From Pneumocystis sp. 'macacae' (Eukaryota; Ascomycota; Pneumocystomycetes; Pneumocystales; Pneumocystaceae), in contig CM030730.1 of the NCBI GenBank assembly GCA_018127085.1, forward strand, positions 275,501-339,500: a stretch of 64,000 nucleotides of DNA, in the 5' to 3' direction. Positions 10,562-22,448 of this stretch are shown in pieces. Each line of letters starts with the position of its first letter. Position 1 is the stretch's first letter. The translations under genes were made by a program, and so were the position numbers. The notes under the pieces were generated by a model. The model did no database searches. It was not told where the DNA came from and was given only the letters and a program-made list of their open reading frames with translations.

Positions 10562-12746
10562 ATGCATGAACGTTGGAAAAGAAGCGGACGTGCGTCTTGG
10601 AGGGGTCAAGGTCGATCGGCAGCACGAGATAAGGTGAATCCGTTGGAAAGAGATGGTGATATAGAGATGATCGACGAAGCAACTGGGTTACAGGAAAGAT
10701 TGTGTGTTTTTGCCATTTATCTGCGTTTCAGGAATCAGAAGGGTGCTTACAAACAATAGTACTCCATATAGAACACATGGGCGTGGAAAAAAACAGTTTA
10801 AAGAGCGTCTTCGTCAAGGAACGACAACAGAAATAGTGGTATGAAGGAAGAAGCATTGAAGGAAGATGGATATTTATAAGAAACATGTAGATCACGGGAT
10901 ATGAAGGAGCAAGCCAGGAGGAATTGGTGTCATTCATTTCTCAAAAGTCACAGGTGTTAATTACGGATGTATGTGTAGCAGCTATGTTTTTAGGGAAATG
11001 CTGATATGGTATGGAAATGAAGTTACGTAGTGAAGGATCTGTTTTGCATGCATATGTTCCGTCAGGATCGAGTCTTCGTAGTCTTCTTAAGCTTTCTGGA
11101 ACTCGGTTTGCGGGGAAAAATGTGAGTTCTAGGTAGCAGGTTGTGTTTGTGCTTATTTTCAGCTTCATATCTCCATATTCAATACTTCTAAGGATAATTC
11201 TATGTCTATAGTACCTGGACCTATGTCTTTATCAACAACTAAAGAGTCTACTATGAATATTTTGCGGAAATTTCTTTCAGGCAGATATTCGTATGAAACA
11301 AAAATGCTTGATTTATCGTCTGTTCATTCAGATCCAGCACTTATTGAAGCTGGCATGTTTTCTTCTGCTATTACTTCTCTTAAGATGTTTCCTGCTTTAA
11401 TAAAAACAGCTGAGCGTGAATTTCCAAATGTAATATTATATATAAAGAAGATAATCTAATAATTCTATAGGTTATAAGTATCAATTTATCATCTAATAAA
11501 ATAGCCTCGCTTGTTAATATATCTATATTAACTCAAATATATCCTAATCTTAAAAATCTTAATTTGGCAAATAATTTATTGAAATATTATAAAGATTTAG
11601 ATCTTTGGTCTCATAAAAATAAACTTCCAAATTTGCAGGAACTTATATTAATTGGGAATGATCTTCGAGAGAATGAAATTAAAAAAGGTAATGAAGTTAA
11701 TTACCGTTCAGAGATTACAAGGCGATTTCCGAATTTAAAATTACTTGATATGGTCCCAGTGACTCAAGCTATTCAATTTGATATCAAAGACTCTGCTATT
11801 GATAGTTCTCAAAAATCTGCATTGCTTGAAAGGATTTGTAGTAGTTTTTTTGAGTCTGATCTTATTAGAAATACTGTGATGACCTTTTTAGAAAAGTATG
11901 TTTTTGTATTTTTGAAAATTTATATTTAACTTTCTAGATATTTTTCTTTATATGATAATGATAGACTAAATACTGTTTCAATGTATGATCAAAATGCTTT
12001 GTTTTCTATATCGGTAAATACTGTTGCTCCAAGAAAAAGAGAAAAAGGAGTATTTTCACATGGAGCATCTCAATTTTCACAATATATTTCTATGAGTAGA
12101 AATCTTTTACGACTAGGGACATTAGGTTGATATTTTTTTGTTTTTAAGTATTTTAAAATAGTATAGAAGCAAGATTAGCAAAACTTAGTATCGGTCATGC
12201 TAATATTTCTCAAGTTCTTTCTGCATTACCAAAAACTCGACATAATTTTACTGATTCAAATCTATATTGTGTTGATGCATGGTCACTTAAAGGTGTTTTG
12301 TCGGCAGATTCTGATCCAAATGGATTAATTGGCATACAAATTATATTGCATGGAGAATTTTCTGAATTAGGAAATAGACGAGAAATTAAGAGATCATATG
12401 ATAGGACTTTTATTATTGGACCTAGTAATGGAAATATTACTATTCGGAGTGACATGCTGGTTATTCGAGCTTATGGTGGTAGTGATAATTTTCGTGTAAA
12501 TAAACAAAATGAGTCGTTTTCTTCATCCAATATTTTTCAAGAACAAAAACAATATATGTTAGCTGAAATTTCTAAAAAAACAGGACTTAATCAACAGTTT
12601 TCTTTGATGTGTTTAGAACAAAATGAATGGAATATGGAAAAAGCTATGAATAATTTCAATATTTTGAAAGTGTTATTACGCTTATCTTTGTATTATCTAA
12701 TTTATTATAGAGCAAAGGTGTTATACCTTTAGAAGCGTTTAAATAA
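10562..12746 (+). CDS. MEX67: Mex67/NXF1-type mRNA export receptor
   Basis: Mex67 forms a heterodimer with Mtr2 and carries mRNPs through nuclear pores. The N-terminus is Arg/Gly-rich (RASWRGQGRSAARDK, THGRGKKQFKERL). An RRM-like segment ends with LSGTRFAGKNLHISIF near 11085-11175. Leucine-rich repeats follow (INLSSNKIASL, NLKNLNLANNLLKYY, NLQELILIGNDLRE), then the NTF2-like domain (DRLNTVSMYDQNALFSISVN, ILHGEFSE). The C-terminal TAP-C/UBA-like domain reads SKKTGLNQQFSLMCLEQNEW followed by NMEKAMNNF. There are at least seven introns of about 40-45 nt. The last splice (about 12669..12710) gives the end SKGVIPLEAFK. The exon joins in the first 600 bases are the least certain. The 5' part has visibly higher GC than the 3' part. 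Confidence 0.92.
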
Positions 12747-14113
12747 ATGTAAAAATATTTGTTTAACACGATTTTTTTATAATATTTTATTTTTTATCTG
12801 AGATTTTGTAAAGGTATTTATTTGCATATAAGTATAACCATTATTTCTTATTAAATTATTTTTTTATAATATTTTAACAAGTTTTAACTTTATAAAAAAA
12901 TTATTAAGATTAATTCGAATTTTTCAAGGAATATTTTGTACTAATTATTATATGTTTTGTAATATAATACATACAGATAAATTATAATAATAATTTAGAG
13001 TATTTTGGTTAAAATAAAAAATTAATAGGAGATTAAATAATAATGAGGTTAATTTAATTATTCTTGAATTAACATATACGCGAATTGCATTAAACACTAT
13101 GAATTTAATATATTTAAGGTTTTAATAAGTATTAAATGTTGTATATGTTGGATCTAATCATTTATTTCTAAAATAAATTTTATTTTTTTTTAAAAATAAA
13201 TCTAATATAGATATAAATTAAATAAGAATTCTTTTTAGGATGTTACCAAATATATAAATGTTTATAATGTTTAATATGTACGATGTCTTTTATGATGATT
13301 TTTTAAAAAGAAAATTATCTAATAAAAAATATTTAATATAAATGTAAAATGTTAAATTTATAAAAATACAAATTATTGTATTTAAAAATTTATTTAAAAA
13401 TTTTTATTAGAAAAAATAAATAAAATAAATATAAAAAATGTTTATTGTTTGAATAATAACAAGTATAATTATATATATTAATTATATATATTAATAAATA
13501 TTTTAGTTTGAAATTATTTTTTATTGAAATATCGATTATTCTTAGAAATGTTAGATAAAATAAATTATTTATTATTAATTATTTTTTAAAATACAGGTTT
13601 ATCCTAATAAAAATTAATATTAGCATTAAATGTTTTAGGAAATATAATTCAAAATATTTTATTTTTTTAAAGATTATCTTTCTGCACTTCTATGAAAAAT
13701 GTTAGCATTCTCTCATTTTTAAAATATCAAGAAAAAAAATTAAATTTTATAAAAAAGTTTGCATTTTCTGAAAATCTAAAAAATCAAAAAAGATATTTCC
13801 TAAAATATTTTTTTTCTTTAATATGCGAAAGTTTTCTTATCTTTTATATATTATTTTTTAAATTTAAAATATTATCTATATTTCCAATATTCAGTATATT
13901 TTTTTAAATTTTGATTCTTAAAACATATTAATATTTTTTTAGTATTATTTTTTATTTTTTATATCATTATAATTTTCTTTTCTCTTTTTTCAAAATTTTC
14001 ATTATTAATTTATGATTTTTGGTAATAATTAAGTATATTTTATTTTATTAACATTTAAGATTGTTTATAGTAAAAAATTTCTTTATATTGTAGTATTTCC
14101 ATCTATTGTATAT
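12747..14113. other. AT-rich intergenic desert
   Basis: Extremely AT-rich 1.37 kb with poly-T and poly-A runs. An open frame at 13692-13907 (Phe/Lys/Leu/Ile-rich) is either chance or an unrecognised 5' exon of SEC59; I cannot decide. Confidence 0.5.
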
Positions 14114-15604
14114 ATGGCTAAAACAGATTCTATGCAAATATATAAATGGAATTTCAAAATTTCGATATATACTTTTTTACTTACTTTTTTTTATTCTAAT
14201 TTCAACAATTTTCTCCTTTCTTTTGATACAGTTTGCTTCATTTTATATATCTTACCTTTAGATTCATATTTTTTGGTACAGTTGCATTTTTCTGTATTGT
14301 TATTTATAACTAATGCTACATTTCCATCACTAAATATAGAAGAAATTTCTCTTGTTTCTCACGTTTTTACTAAATTGCTTGTACAATTAATATCTTCTAG
14401 AACTAGTTTACCGCATGAATTATTCTTCAATTTAGCAATTTTTGGACCTACTATAGGTGTTTTATTTGCTATTCCTTTTTTAAAAAAATCTATTAGAATT
14501 TCCCGACTCTCTTCTCATTGTCATATGTCAGTTATGAAAGCTAAACATAATAGATATGCTATCATTTCATATTTTATTATTATTATATCTATTTTTATAA
14601 TACAACAGTATATGTTCAAAAAGCACTTAACTAAGGATAAGAGTCTTGTTTTTTGGCTTATAGATTATATAGTATATGAGAATGGTTCTATCATAAGACA
14701 AAAAATGTTACTTTGGTGGATTACTTGTTTAGTTATTAGTATTTTTTTTATAAAAACATTTTTCTATGCAAAAGAATCAAGAATATTCTATAATAATGAG
14801 AAAATATTATATAATAAATTGAACATAAAAAGGAAATTCTTTCATGCAATAATTATAGTAATGTTTCTTCCAACATTATATTTAGATGTAAGCAATTTTT
14901 TATTTTACATTATTAATATGTATAGCCTTTGTTTTCGAATATATCATTTTCTATTGCACTTTTATTGTTTTTTATTTCTGAAGTGATCAGAATATTTGTA
15001 TTACCACCTTGTGGACTATCTTTACATTCCTTTTTATCTAAATTTGTCGATGAACGCGATAATAAAGGCAAAATTATAGTTAGTCATTTTTATCTTCTTA
15101 TAGGATGTGCTAGTCCATTATGGTTAGATTTTGCTGGTGTTATGTTTGATCAACAAAAACAATACAAACTTAAATTAAGTACTATTAGTGGTATACTATG
15201 TTTAGGTTTTGGTGATTCAGCAGTAAAATTAATTATATTAAATATATTTGATCTAATGTATTGAAGGCTAGTCTTATTGGAAAAAAAATTGGTAGACTAT
15301 ACTGGCCTAATTCCAAAAAAACAGTAGAAGGGACAATTGCGTTTATTTTAGCTGTATTTTTCGGTGGTATATTAACAAAATATATGTCTTGGATGAATGA
15401 TGTTATTATAGTAAGTGTATAAATATAATTATTAAAATTTTACAAGTTATAGTGGACTGATTTTTTCATGGTAACTATTATGACTGGTAAATAGTTGTAT
15501 ATCGTTTTAATAAATTAACAAAAATAGCATTATTTGAAGCATTTTCATCACAAAATGATAATATTTTAATGCCTATATATATGTGGTCGTTATTAAAGAG
15601 ATAA
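14114..15604 (+). CDS. SEC59: Dolichol kinase (CTP-dependent), ER membrane
   Basis: Dolichol kinase makes dolichyl phosphate, the lipid carrier for N-glycosylation, O-mannosylation and GPI anchors. The C-terminal half carries the family signatures: KRKFFHAIIIVMFLP, SEVIRIFVLPPCG, FVDERDNKGKIIVSHFYLL, and after splicing GFGDSAASLIGKKIGR, WPNSKKTVEGTIAF, and FEAFSSQNDNILMPIYMWSL. The N-terminal 250 residues are a series of hydrophobic membrane segments. Introns of about 37-45 nt lie near 14890, 15224-15267, 15414 and 15491. The start at 14114 is the first ATG of the long frame; an upstream exon is possible. The stop codon overlaps the end of RIB7 on the other strand. Confidence 0.9.
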
Positions 15605-16428
15605 TTTCCCAGCTAAAACAATATCTTTTCCAAAAGTTTTCCATGATATATTTTTGATTTGACAAAGCGTATTAGCGCTTTTAATACCAACGCCATTATG
15701 ATCCTCTATAAATATAGGTGATATCGTAATTATAATTGAATCAATTAATTTCCATTCTTTTAATAACGTAGATATTACATTAGCACCACCTTCTACCATA
15801 ACACTTGTAATTTTCAACTTTAAAAGTGTACAAAGGATATCATTCCATTCAAATAAACCATTTACATTTGTTTTTACTCTAATAATTTTCCCTCCAATAG
15901 CATTTAAAATATTGAATGATGGCATATGATATTCTTGACAATTAAAACTTTCTGCCACCAGAACAATTGGAGGATGCCCCCATTTGTTTTTGGCCATATA
16001 AATAATTTTTGATTTATGCGTTAGTTTAAGTCGAAAGCTAGGATCTAGTATAACAGGAATAGGCTGTAATTCAAGAGAGCAATAGGATGTTTGTGAACCT
16101 AAAATACGTGCTATTATTAAATCAGAAAATGTGTTATTAGTAATATTAAAAAGTAATATTAATAACCATTCAAACGTGGATTATCATTTTCTGCTGTTCC
16201 AACACCAATCAATATTGCATCATGTTCTATTCTGAGTTTATGTGTTAGTGCTTTTGATTCTTTGCATGAGAGAACAAATGCAGAGCCTGTTCTTACCCCA
16301 ATTTTATTATTAATTGATTGGGCATATGTGAGTGTTAAAAAGGGTTTCTTAGTATGCATCTGTTTTGATTTTGAACAAGGTAAATACTGAGCCAAAAAAT
16401 CATTAATTTGATTCTCCAGTTGTTCCAT
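15593..16428 (-). CDS. RIB7: Riboflavin biosynthesis reductase Rib7
   Basis: NADPH-dependent reductase of the second riboflavin step in fungi (2,5-diamino-6-ribosylamino-pyrimidinone 5'-phosphate to the ribityl form). Exon 1 is 16428..16167, the intron is 56 nt, and exon 2 is 16110..15593, giving 259 residues, close to the usual 240-260. Typical motifs: PFLTLTYAQSINNKI, GSAFVLSCKESKALTHKLRI, DAILIGVGTAENDNPRLN, PIPVILDPSFRLKL, and the C-terminal VMVEGGANVISTLL. It lies tail-to-tail with SEC59 and their coding sequences overlap by 12 bases. Confidence 0.93.
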
Positions 16429-17317
16429 TTTAGTTAATATTTAGATAATCACTCCACTGTTTATTCCAATTATCTTTATTTTAAGATTAAAGATTTAACA
16501 ATAATTAATTAGTCCCTTAAATACATATATTTTTATAGTAAAATATCTTGAATACTTATTTTAGAATTGTTATATAAATAATAAAGATTAAAGGTAATAA
16601 AGATAGATCTTAAAGCGTATAAAAGATTTAATAGATGTTTATATAAAAATAATATATCTTAAAATTTATAAATAAATTCTGCCATATGTTTTATTATTAA
16701 GATATGTTGTTTTTCCAAAAAATAGAAGGCAATTAAAAAATTAAATAAGATAAACAGCACTTTTTTAATTATTCGTTAAGGAAAAATAGAAATACTTTTT
16801 TTGTAAATTTCTGGTATAGTATCTTTATATTTTTATAAGATTTTTATATATATTGATAATATTTCTAAAATATTAATCAAATATAAAAAATGCAAGTTTT
16901 GTTATTAGTTCAATATATTTTAAAGTATATTTAATTTTTTTGTAAAATTAAAACGTTGTCATGACACCAAAAAATGATTACTTTTTAAAATTCTTTTAAT
17001 AAAAAAAAACTTTGTGCGGCTCCCTGTATTTTCGTGTTACTCAATAATTACATTAATGTAATTTTTGAGCGTCATATACAGTGTAGATCTACGTTGATGT
17101 ATAGGTGCTTTATGGATTGTCTAAAATCCACGTTTTTGATCTTTTTTATTTATAAAAAGATCGAAAGTACTGATAGTTCATACATACATTTTATTAATAT
17201 ATTTAACAAAAAATGAGTATATGTTTAATATAATGGACTGTATTCTTTTTTTGTTTATTATGCTGGATTTTTATTTTAAATATAAGGATTCCTACCAAAA
17301 TATGCTTAATAACTTTT
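16429..17317. other. Intergenic spacer RIB7 / DPH6
   Basis: AT-rich spacer upstream of RIB7 and downstream of DPH6. A small, less AT-rich patch at about 17015-17130 stands out and ends in a T run, but I could not match it to a known RNA class or protein. Confidence 0.5.
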
Positions 17318-19641
17318 TTATAACAAAAAGTATATTATTTTCATTGCCATCAGAACCGGGGTGATTGTTTCTCCGCTTATCCATATTCCATTTGCTGAAA
17401 TACAGTGAGATTCTATTTTGTATCCAAGAAGAGAGTAAATAGTATTTGAAATTGTTTTAGAAATAGTTTCTAGCGATTTTATTTTTTTAAAACTTTTACT
17501 ATTATAATAAATAGTAGATGATAATATTTTACTATTAGTATTCTTTTTTTCGAAAGAGTATAATAAAGTTCTTAAAATGACTTCTAGTGACAATTCAGAG
17601 TCTTTATAAATTTTAAAAGTAGAAAATGAAATTGACCATAAATTACTTTCGGTAATTCCTAGGATATATTAGAAATATATACTTATCAGAAATTAAGTAC
17701 CATTGCAGGAAATCTCACATTCCCTTTTTGCTATTATATTCCATTCTATTAATGCTTCGGAAAATAAAGTGTTGACAAGAATTATTAAACAATCATTATT
17801 ATATAAAAAAGAATGTTTCCATATTTCATTAGTAGGTAAAACATAACACTCATTTGAAATAAATGCTATACATGACATGCTAGAAATTTTCATATTTTCG
17901 AATATTCTTTCTAAATTTTGCAAACTAATAACGATCTCAGACGAAAATGATTTGGGGTACGGTAAGCACATAGTAGATGGTATAATACCAATTTGACCAG
18001 AAGTAAGAACTATATTTTCATACTGCTTATTTATTAGAAATACACTTTATGTATGCAATAAATACCATAAGAGCATGAGAATAAGATCCTATATTTGCTG
18101 GAATCCAATAGTTTCGGCTATGAAGATGAATAACAGATCTCTTTTTATGCGAAGAATCAGCTAAAACAGATATTTGTATACGATTGAATTCCAAATTGTT
18201 ACAATTAATGCATATTCTCGAAGGAGGTTTTGGAAAATTAAAATATTGATTATATAAAACATCTATGAGGAAAACATGTTCTTTTTTTTTAAAAATAAGC
18301 TCGACAAATATAATGCTAGAAAGTTCAAGATTATAATTTTTTAAATTGTCTACGAAGATTAATGCTTTTATTAGAAAAATTAAATGATACCTTTTAATTT
18401 CTTCATGCAATAATGAAACTCTTCTTCTAATGTGTAAGTCTCGGAACCTATAAAATTTAAACGTGTATTTATTTCTCCAATAGCTATTAAATTTTTTAAA
18501 CTAGAAAAAGTTGTAAACAGTTTATCACTAATATTACTTTTTATAGAGATAGTAGGTATTATATAACTTTGCTTATATTCTTGATTACTATATCCATTGT
18601 CGATATATTTCTTAAGTTGCTTATATTTTTTATTCAATTCTTGAGGCAAAATAAATTCTTTTTTCCATTTTGTATCAACAAATGATTTTTCTTCTAGCTC
18701 TGCAGTAAAATTAAGATAAGCAACATCACCTGATGAATGGTCAACTACTTGAGATCTAAGACTACATTACTATTAGTAATATCATTATTTGTCAAAGTAA
18801 CAACATTTTTATCCTTTTTTGAAAAATAGGGCAATCCAAAACCAAACTTTCATATTCTCCACCTTCTCCACATATGTTTAAATCATACCGTTTATTCTGT
18901 TCTTTATTAATGACTTAAAACCCATGAAAATCCAATAAACCATCTCTAACAAATGATTTTTAATTTCTACAAGAGATTTTCCCAAATGAGACTTATTTAA
19001 CCCTAATATGTGTTATTTGGATGAAAATTATAAATTTTATTGCCTAAAGATGAAACTTTTATTATAATAGCATGCAAGTTTTGAGATATCATTTCTTCGA
19101 GCAAATCTTTTTGATTTCTTTTCCAAAGATATGCTAAACATGCTAAATTAAGTCTTTTGCAAACATTCTCAACTCTTGTTCGTTGATAATTTGATAAAAT
19201 AGCACCAACTGAAACTGCTTCTAAATCGGGATGTAAAATCTCCAAAATATTAGATATGAAATATATTTATACATTTTATTATATTTCAATACTTGAACTT
19301 TTTTAAGTAGACGGTAAAGATCTTCTGTTTCATCATTAAGAGTTTCGAAGTAATTCAAACTTTTATCTATTGATGCTCCTGTAATAAATTCATAATAAAA
19401 CGGAATATTCATAGCTTGCTCGTAAAGCCGAACTACTTCTTGGCCAACGGTCTGATACATATAGCTATCGATTTCCTCTTGTATGCATAAGCTAGACCAT
19501 TTTTTTCCGAATAAAAAAATAGTTACGTCGTTTTAATGGTTGTAAATTCGCTAATGCTATAATTTCATGACCATTTGCAATACAGTACATCATATTATAA
19601 CAACTATCTTTCCCTCCACTTACTAAAGCAGCAACTTTCAT
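17318..19641 (-). CDS. DPH6: Diphthine-ammonia ligase Dph6
   Basis: Dph6 amidates diphthine on elongation factor 2, the last step of diphthamide synthesis. The ATG at 19641 opens the ATP-pyrophosphatase domain: MKVAALVSGGKDSCYNMMYC (PP-loop SGGKDS), EIDSYMYQTVGQEVVRLYEQ, LEAVSVGAILSNYQRTRVEN, GLNKSHLGKSL and NICGEGGEYESLVLDCPIF. The C-terminal half has two YjgF-like domains, as in fungal Dph6 (YNQYFNFPKPPSRICI, RIQISVLADSSHKKRSVIHL, YWIPANIGSYSHA, then ISANGIWISGETITP near the end). About eight introns; the one at 19043..19003 uses a GC donor. Full length is retained. Confidence 0.9.
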
Positions 19642-20036
19642 TTTCCTATAAAAAAACTAATTCGTGTTTTTTAATGTATATCAGTGTCTATCTATTCTAC
19701 TCATTCGTTAATAGTTTAACTAGAAAAATATAAACATGTTTCGTTTTTCTATAATGAAAGGACCTAATTGAATCTCTTCACTTCAAACAAACGTGCTTAA
19801 TTTTGCAAACTTAGTTATTGAAAACTGTGGAGCATATCCTTCAGAAATTCTTCCAGTTGCTCTATTGTGCTTGCATGAAAATGCATGCTTCAAAAAATAA
19901 GTCCTACCTGATGTAGAAAACATAATCTCTGTGATTTTATATCTCTTTCTATATTGAATTATTTTTTATTATATTTTTCTTTTAATTCATTTTCTTGTTT
20001 AAAAGATTACTCATTGTCGATTCCTGAACGACGTTT
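19642..20036. other. Divergent promoter region DPH6 / BUD13
   Basis: About 395 bases between two divergent genes. There is no reading frame of note; it probably contains both promoters. Confidence 0.6.
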
Positions 20037-21087
20037 ATGTCTTTGGCGTCTTACCTGGCAGAAAAATACTTAAATAAGGAGGTCGTTAAAAAGAAGAAAA
20101 AAGCACAAAAAAATGATGAAACTATTCATATTGTTGATACAGATCTTACAGGATGGACTGAAGTTCAACCAAATCACAAAAAAACAAAACGAATATTAGG
20201 TAAATATCAATTTCTTAATGATGCTTGTTTAAAGATTTTTAGCAGCAGAAAAAGCGCACAAAACTCTAAAAAATGCACAGAAGGGCCTTAAGTCTGCCTT
20301 TAAGAAAGGGAATCTATCTTCTTGGCAAAAAGTAGTTGATGGTGATGGAGTTGAACAGGATTCTCTAGACTTACAAGATCCGCCTGTTATAATGGAGCCT
20401 AATGTGCCAAAAAATGGTCCTTTGGATGAAAATGAGGCATCAGAAGAATTAGTGATGTCGAGTGGTGCACGAGCAGGATTACAAACAGCAAAGCAGGTCG
20501 CCGATGATTTGAAACGACAAAAAGATCAAGAGCGTGCTATTTTTCAAACAGCAGATGCTCAATTGACAGGAAAAGGCGCGGAAACGATATACAGAGATGC
20601 AAGCGGCCGAAGAGTCGACATGGAACTTGTTATGATGGAGAGACAGCGTCAAAAGGCCAGGGAAGAAGCTCAGAAAAAACTTGAACTTGAAATGTCAAAG
20701 GGAGAAGTGCAGAAACGCCAGCAACTTGAAGAGAAACAAAAACTCGAAGAAATAAAGAATGCACCCTTTTCAAGGTATTATTCTTGTTTTTTGTTCAATC
20801 TCTCATCCATTTGCTGTAGATCAATTGATGATCCAGAACTCAATCGTATACTTAAAGAAAAGCAACGCTGGAACGATCCTGCTGCTTCCTTCCTCACAAA
20901 GAAACAGACCTCTAGTCGTCCCGTATATAAAGGCTATTATAGCGCCAACCGGTTTGGAATTCCACCTGGATATCGCTGGGACGGTGTCGATCGGGGAAAC
21001 GGCTTTGAAAAGGCCTGGTTTGCTCATCAAAGTGAGAAAAAGATCCAGGCTGCTCAGGCATATGCTTGGAGTACTGAAGACATGTAG
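20037..21087 (+). CDS. BUD13: Bud13/Cwc26, RES-complex splicing factor
   Basis: Bud13 belongs to the RES complex (with Snu17 and Pml1), which helps spliceosome activation and nuclear pre-mRNA retention. Exons 20037..20199, 20243..20774 and 20820..21087 with introns of 43 and 45 nt give 320 residues. The N-terminus SLASYLAEKYL and the C-terminal block are diagnostic: ETIYRDASGRRVDMELVMME, then DDPELNRILKEKQRWNDPAA, SANRFGIPPGYRWDGVDRGN, FEKAWFA and YAWSTEDM. The middle is a charged, Glu/Lys/Gln-rich coiled-coil-like stretch. Confidence 0.94.
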
Positions 21088-22448
21088 AAGGAATGCACTC
21101 TTCACTAGCTTCATCCCCATTCAGGACTTACTTTCCCTAAACACTCTCTCACCAAACACTGACTCCTGTCACTTCCATTCAAACTAAGCTTTCAATCAAG
21201 ACTCTTTCCTCCACGTTTTTTATTATTTTTTTAAGCATTTGTTTTTTTAGGCATTTGTCAATATATCTAACAGTATATAACTCTCGGCTGGTCCGCAAGT
21301 ATTTAATATCGTATGTGTAGGCGATACTTATGCTATTATACGATACTATAAATACTATATATAAGCCACATTATACATCCATTTTTATTTCTGTTTTTTC
21401 TTCATTCTTATTCGTCTTTTAATACATTCATACTTTATCTATCTATATGTTGTCGCTTATGTATTATATTTTTTTATAATTTCTATGTTCCTCGTTATAT
21501 ATTCATATTGCCCCAACTTTATTGATTTGAATTTGCTTTGCACATGTGTACTGTTATTAGGATAAAGCCGTGCTTATTGTAATCTGCTGTCTCATTTACA
21601 TCTTTTACGTAATCTCCGCTTTAACTTTTCTTCAACTCTTCTCCAAACGCTAAGGCCTCTCTTTAGTTAGGCATATGTTATTTATAAGCTTAGGAGTGGT
21701 TGGATAACAAACGCACTAACTTTTAGTAAAGGCTGAAGAGGGGTTAGCAAGAAGTTAGCAAGAGTGTTTAAGTCGATATTCACAAAAAGAATAGAGGTAG
21801 ACCCATGGAGAAAGAGGCTTTGAAGAGGAAATGACGTATATATGCCTGTATTTATGTAGCGGAAGTGCATATATACGGTCTTTTGCACAAGACACGGAAC
21901 TGAGGCCGTGCATGCATATATTTAAGCTTTGACAGCTTCACTGCAGAGCAGGTTAACAGCTTATTGTCTTTAGATTCATGGGAGACCCCCGCGTAGGACG
22001 CATTAGCAATTTTAAGACGCACTGAGGCCGTAGTTTAGGCGAAGATTGCGTGCATCGGGTGTTAGGATTAGTAGTTGGATAAGAAGCTCGGAAACCAGAC
22101 GCTGGATACGTCTTGGACGGGTATATTGAGAAGCAGTGGAACAGGAGGAGTTGAGGTTTAGAAAAGTAGCTGCATTTTTACCGGATTAAGGCAGGGGATT
22201 GGTTCTGTAGAGGGAGTATCTGTGTGCAAAACACGCAGTCGACACGTTAGATACGGTCGACAGCATCCAGGTAGACTAGACTCGGTATTATCAGTAAAAG
22301 AGGAGTTTCCTACGGTGTAATTTTGATTTTGATATTTGTGAGGGGGGATTGGAATATTGTAAGGCACAAGTAGGACGTAGGGACTTGTACTATACGGTGT
22401 TTTGAGTGTTTTCGGCTTTTTTTGCCAAGGTGACACTAATTTTTCTTT
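21088..22448. other. Intergenic with GC-elevated leader of the Msn2-like gene
   Basis: The first 550 bases are AT-rich 3' flank. From about 21680 to 22440 GC content rises noticeably, without a supported coding frame. This is likely promoter and long 5' leader of the downstream zinc-finger gene, or an unannotated transcript. Confidence 0.5.

Noticed and set aside
13692..13907. 71-codon Phe/Lys-rich frame before SEC59
   Set aside because: It could be a first exon, but the composition is what chance gives in A/T-rich DNA and no clean join to 14114 was found.
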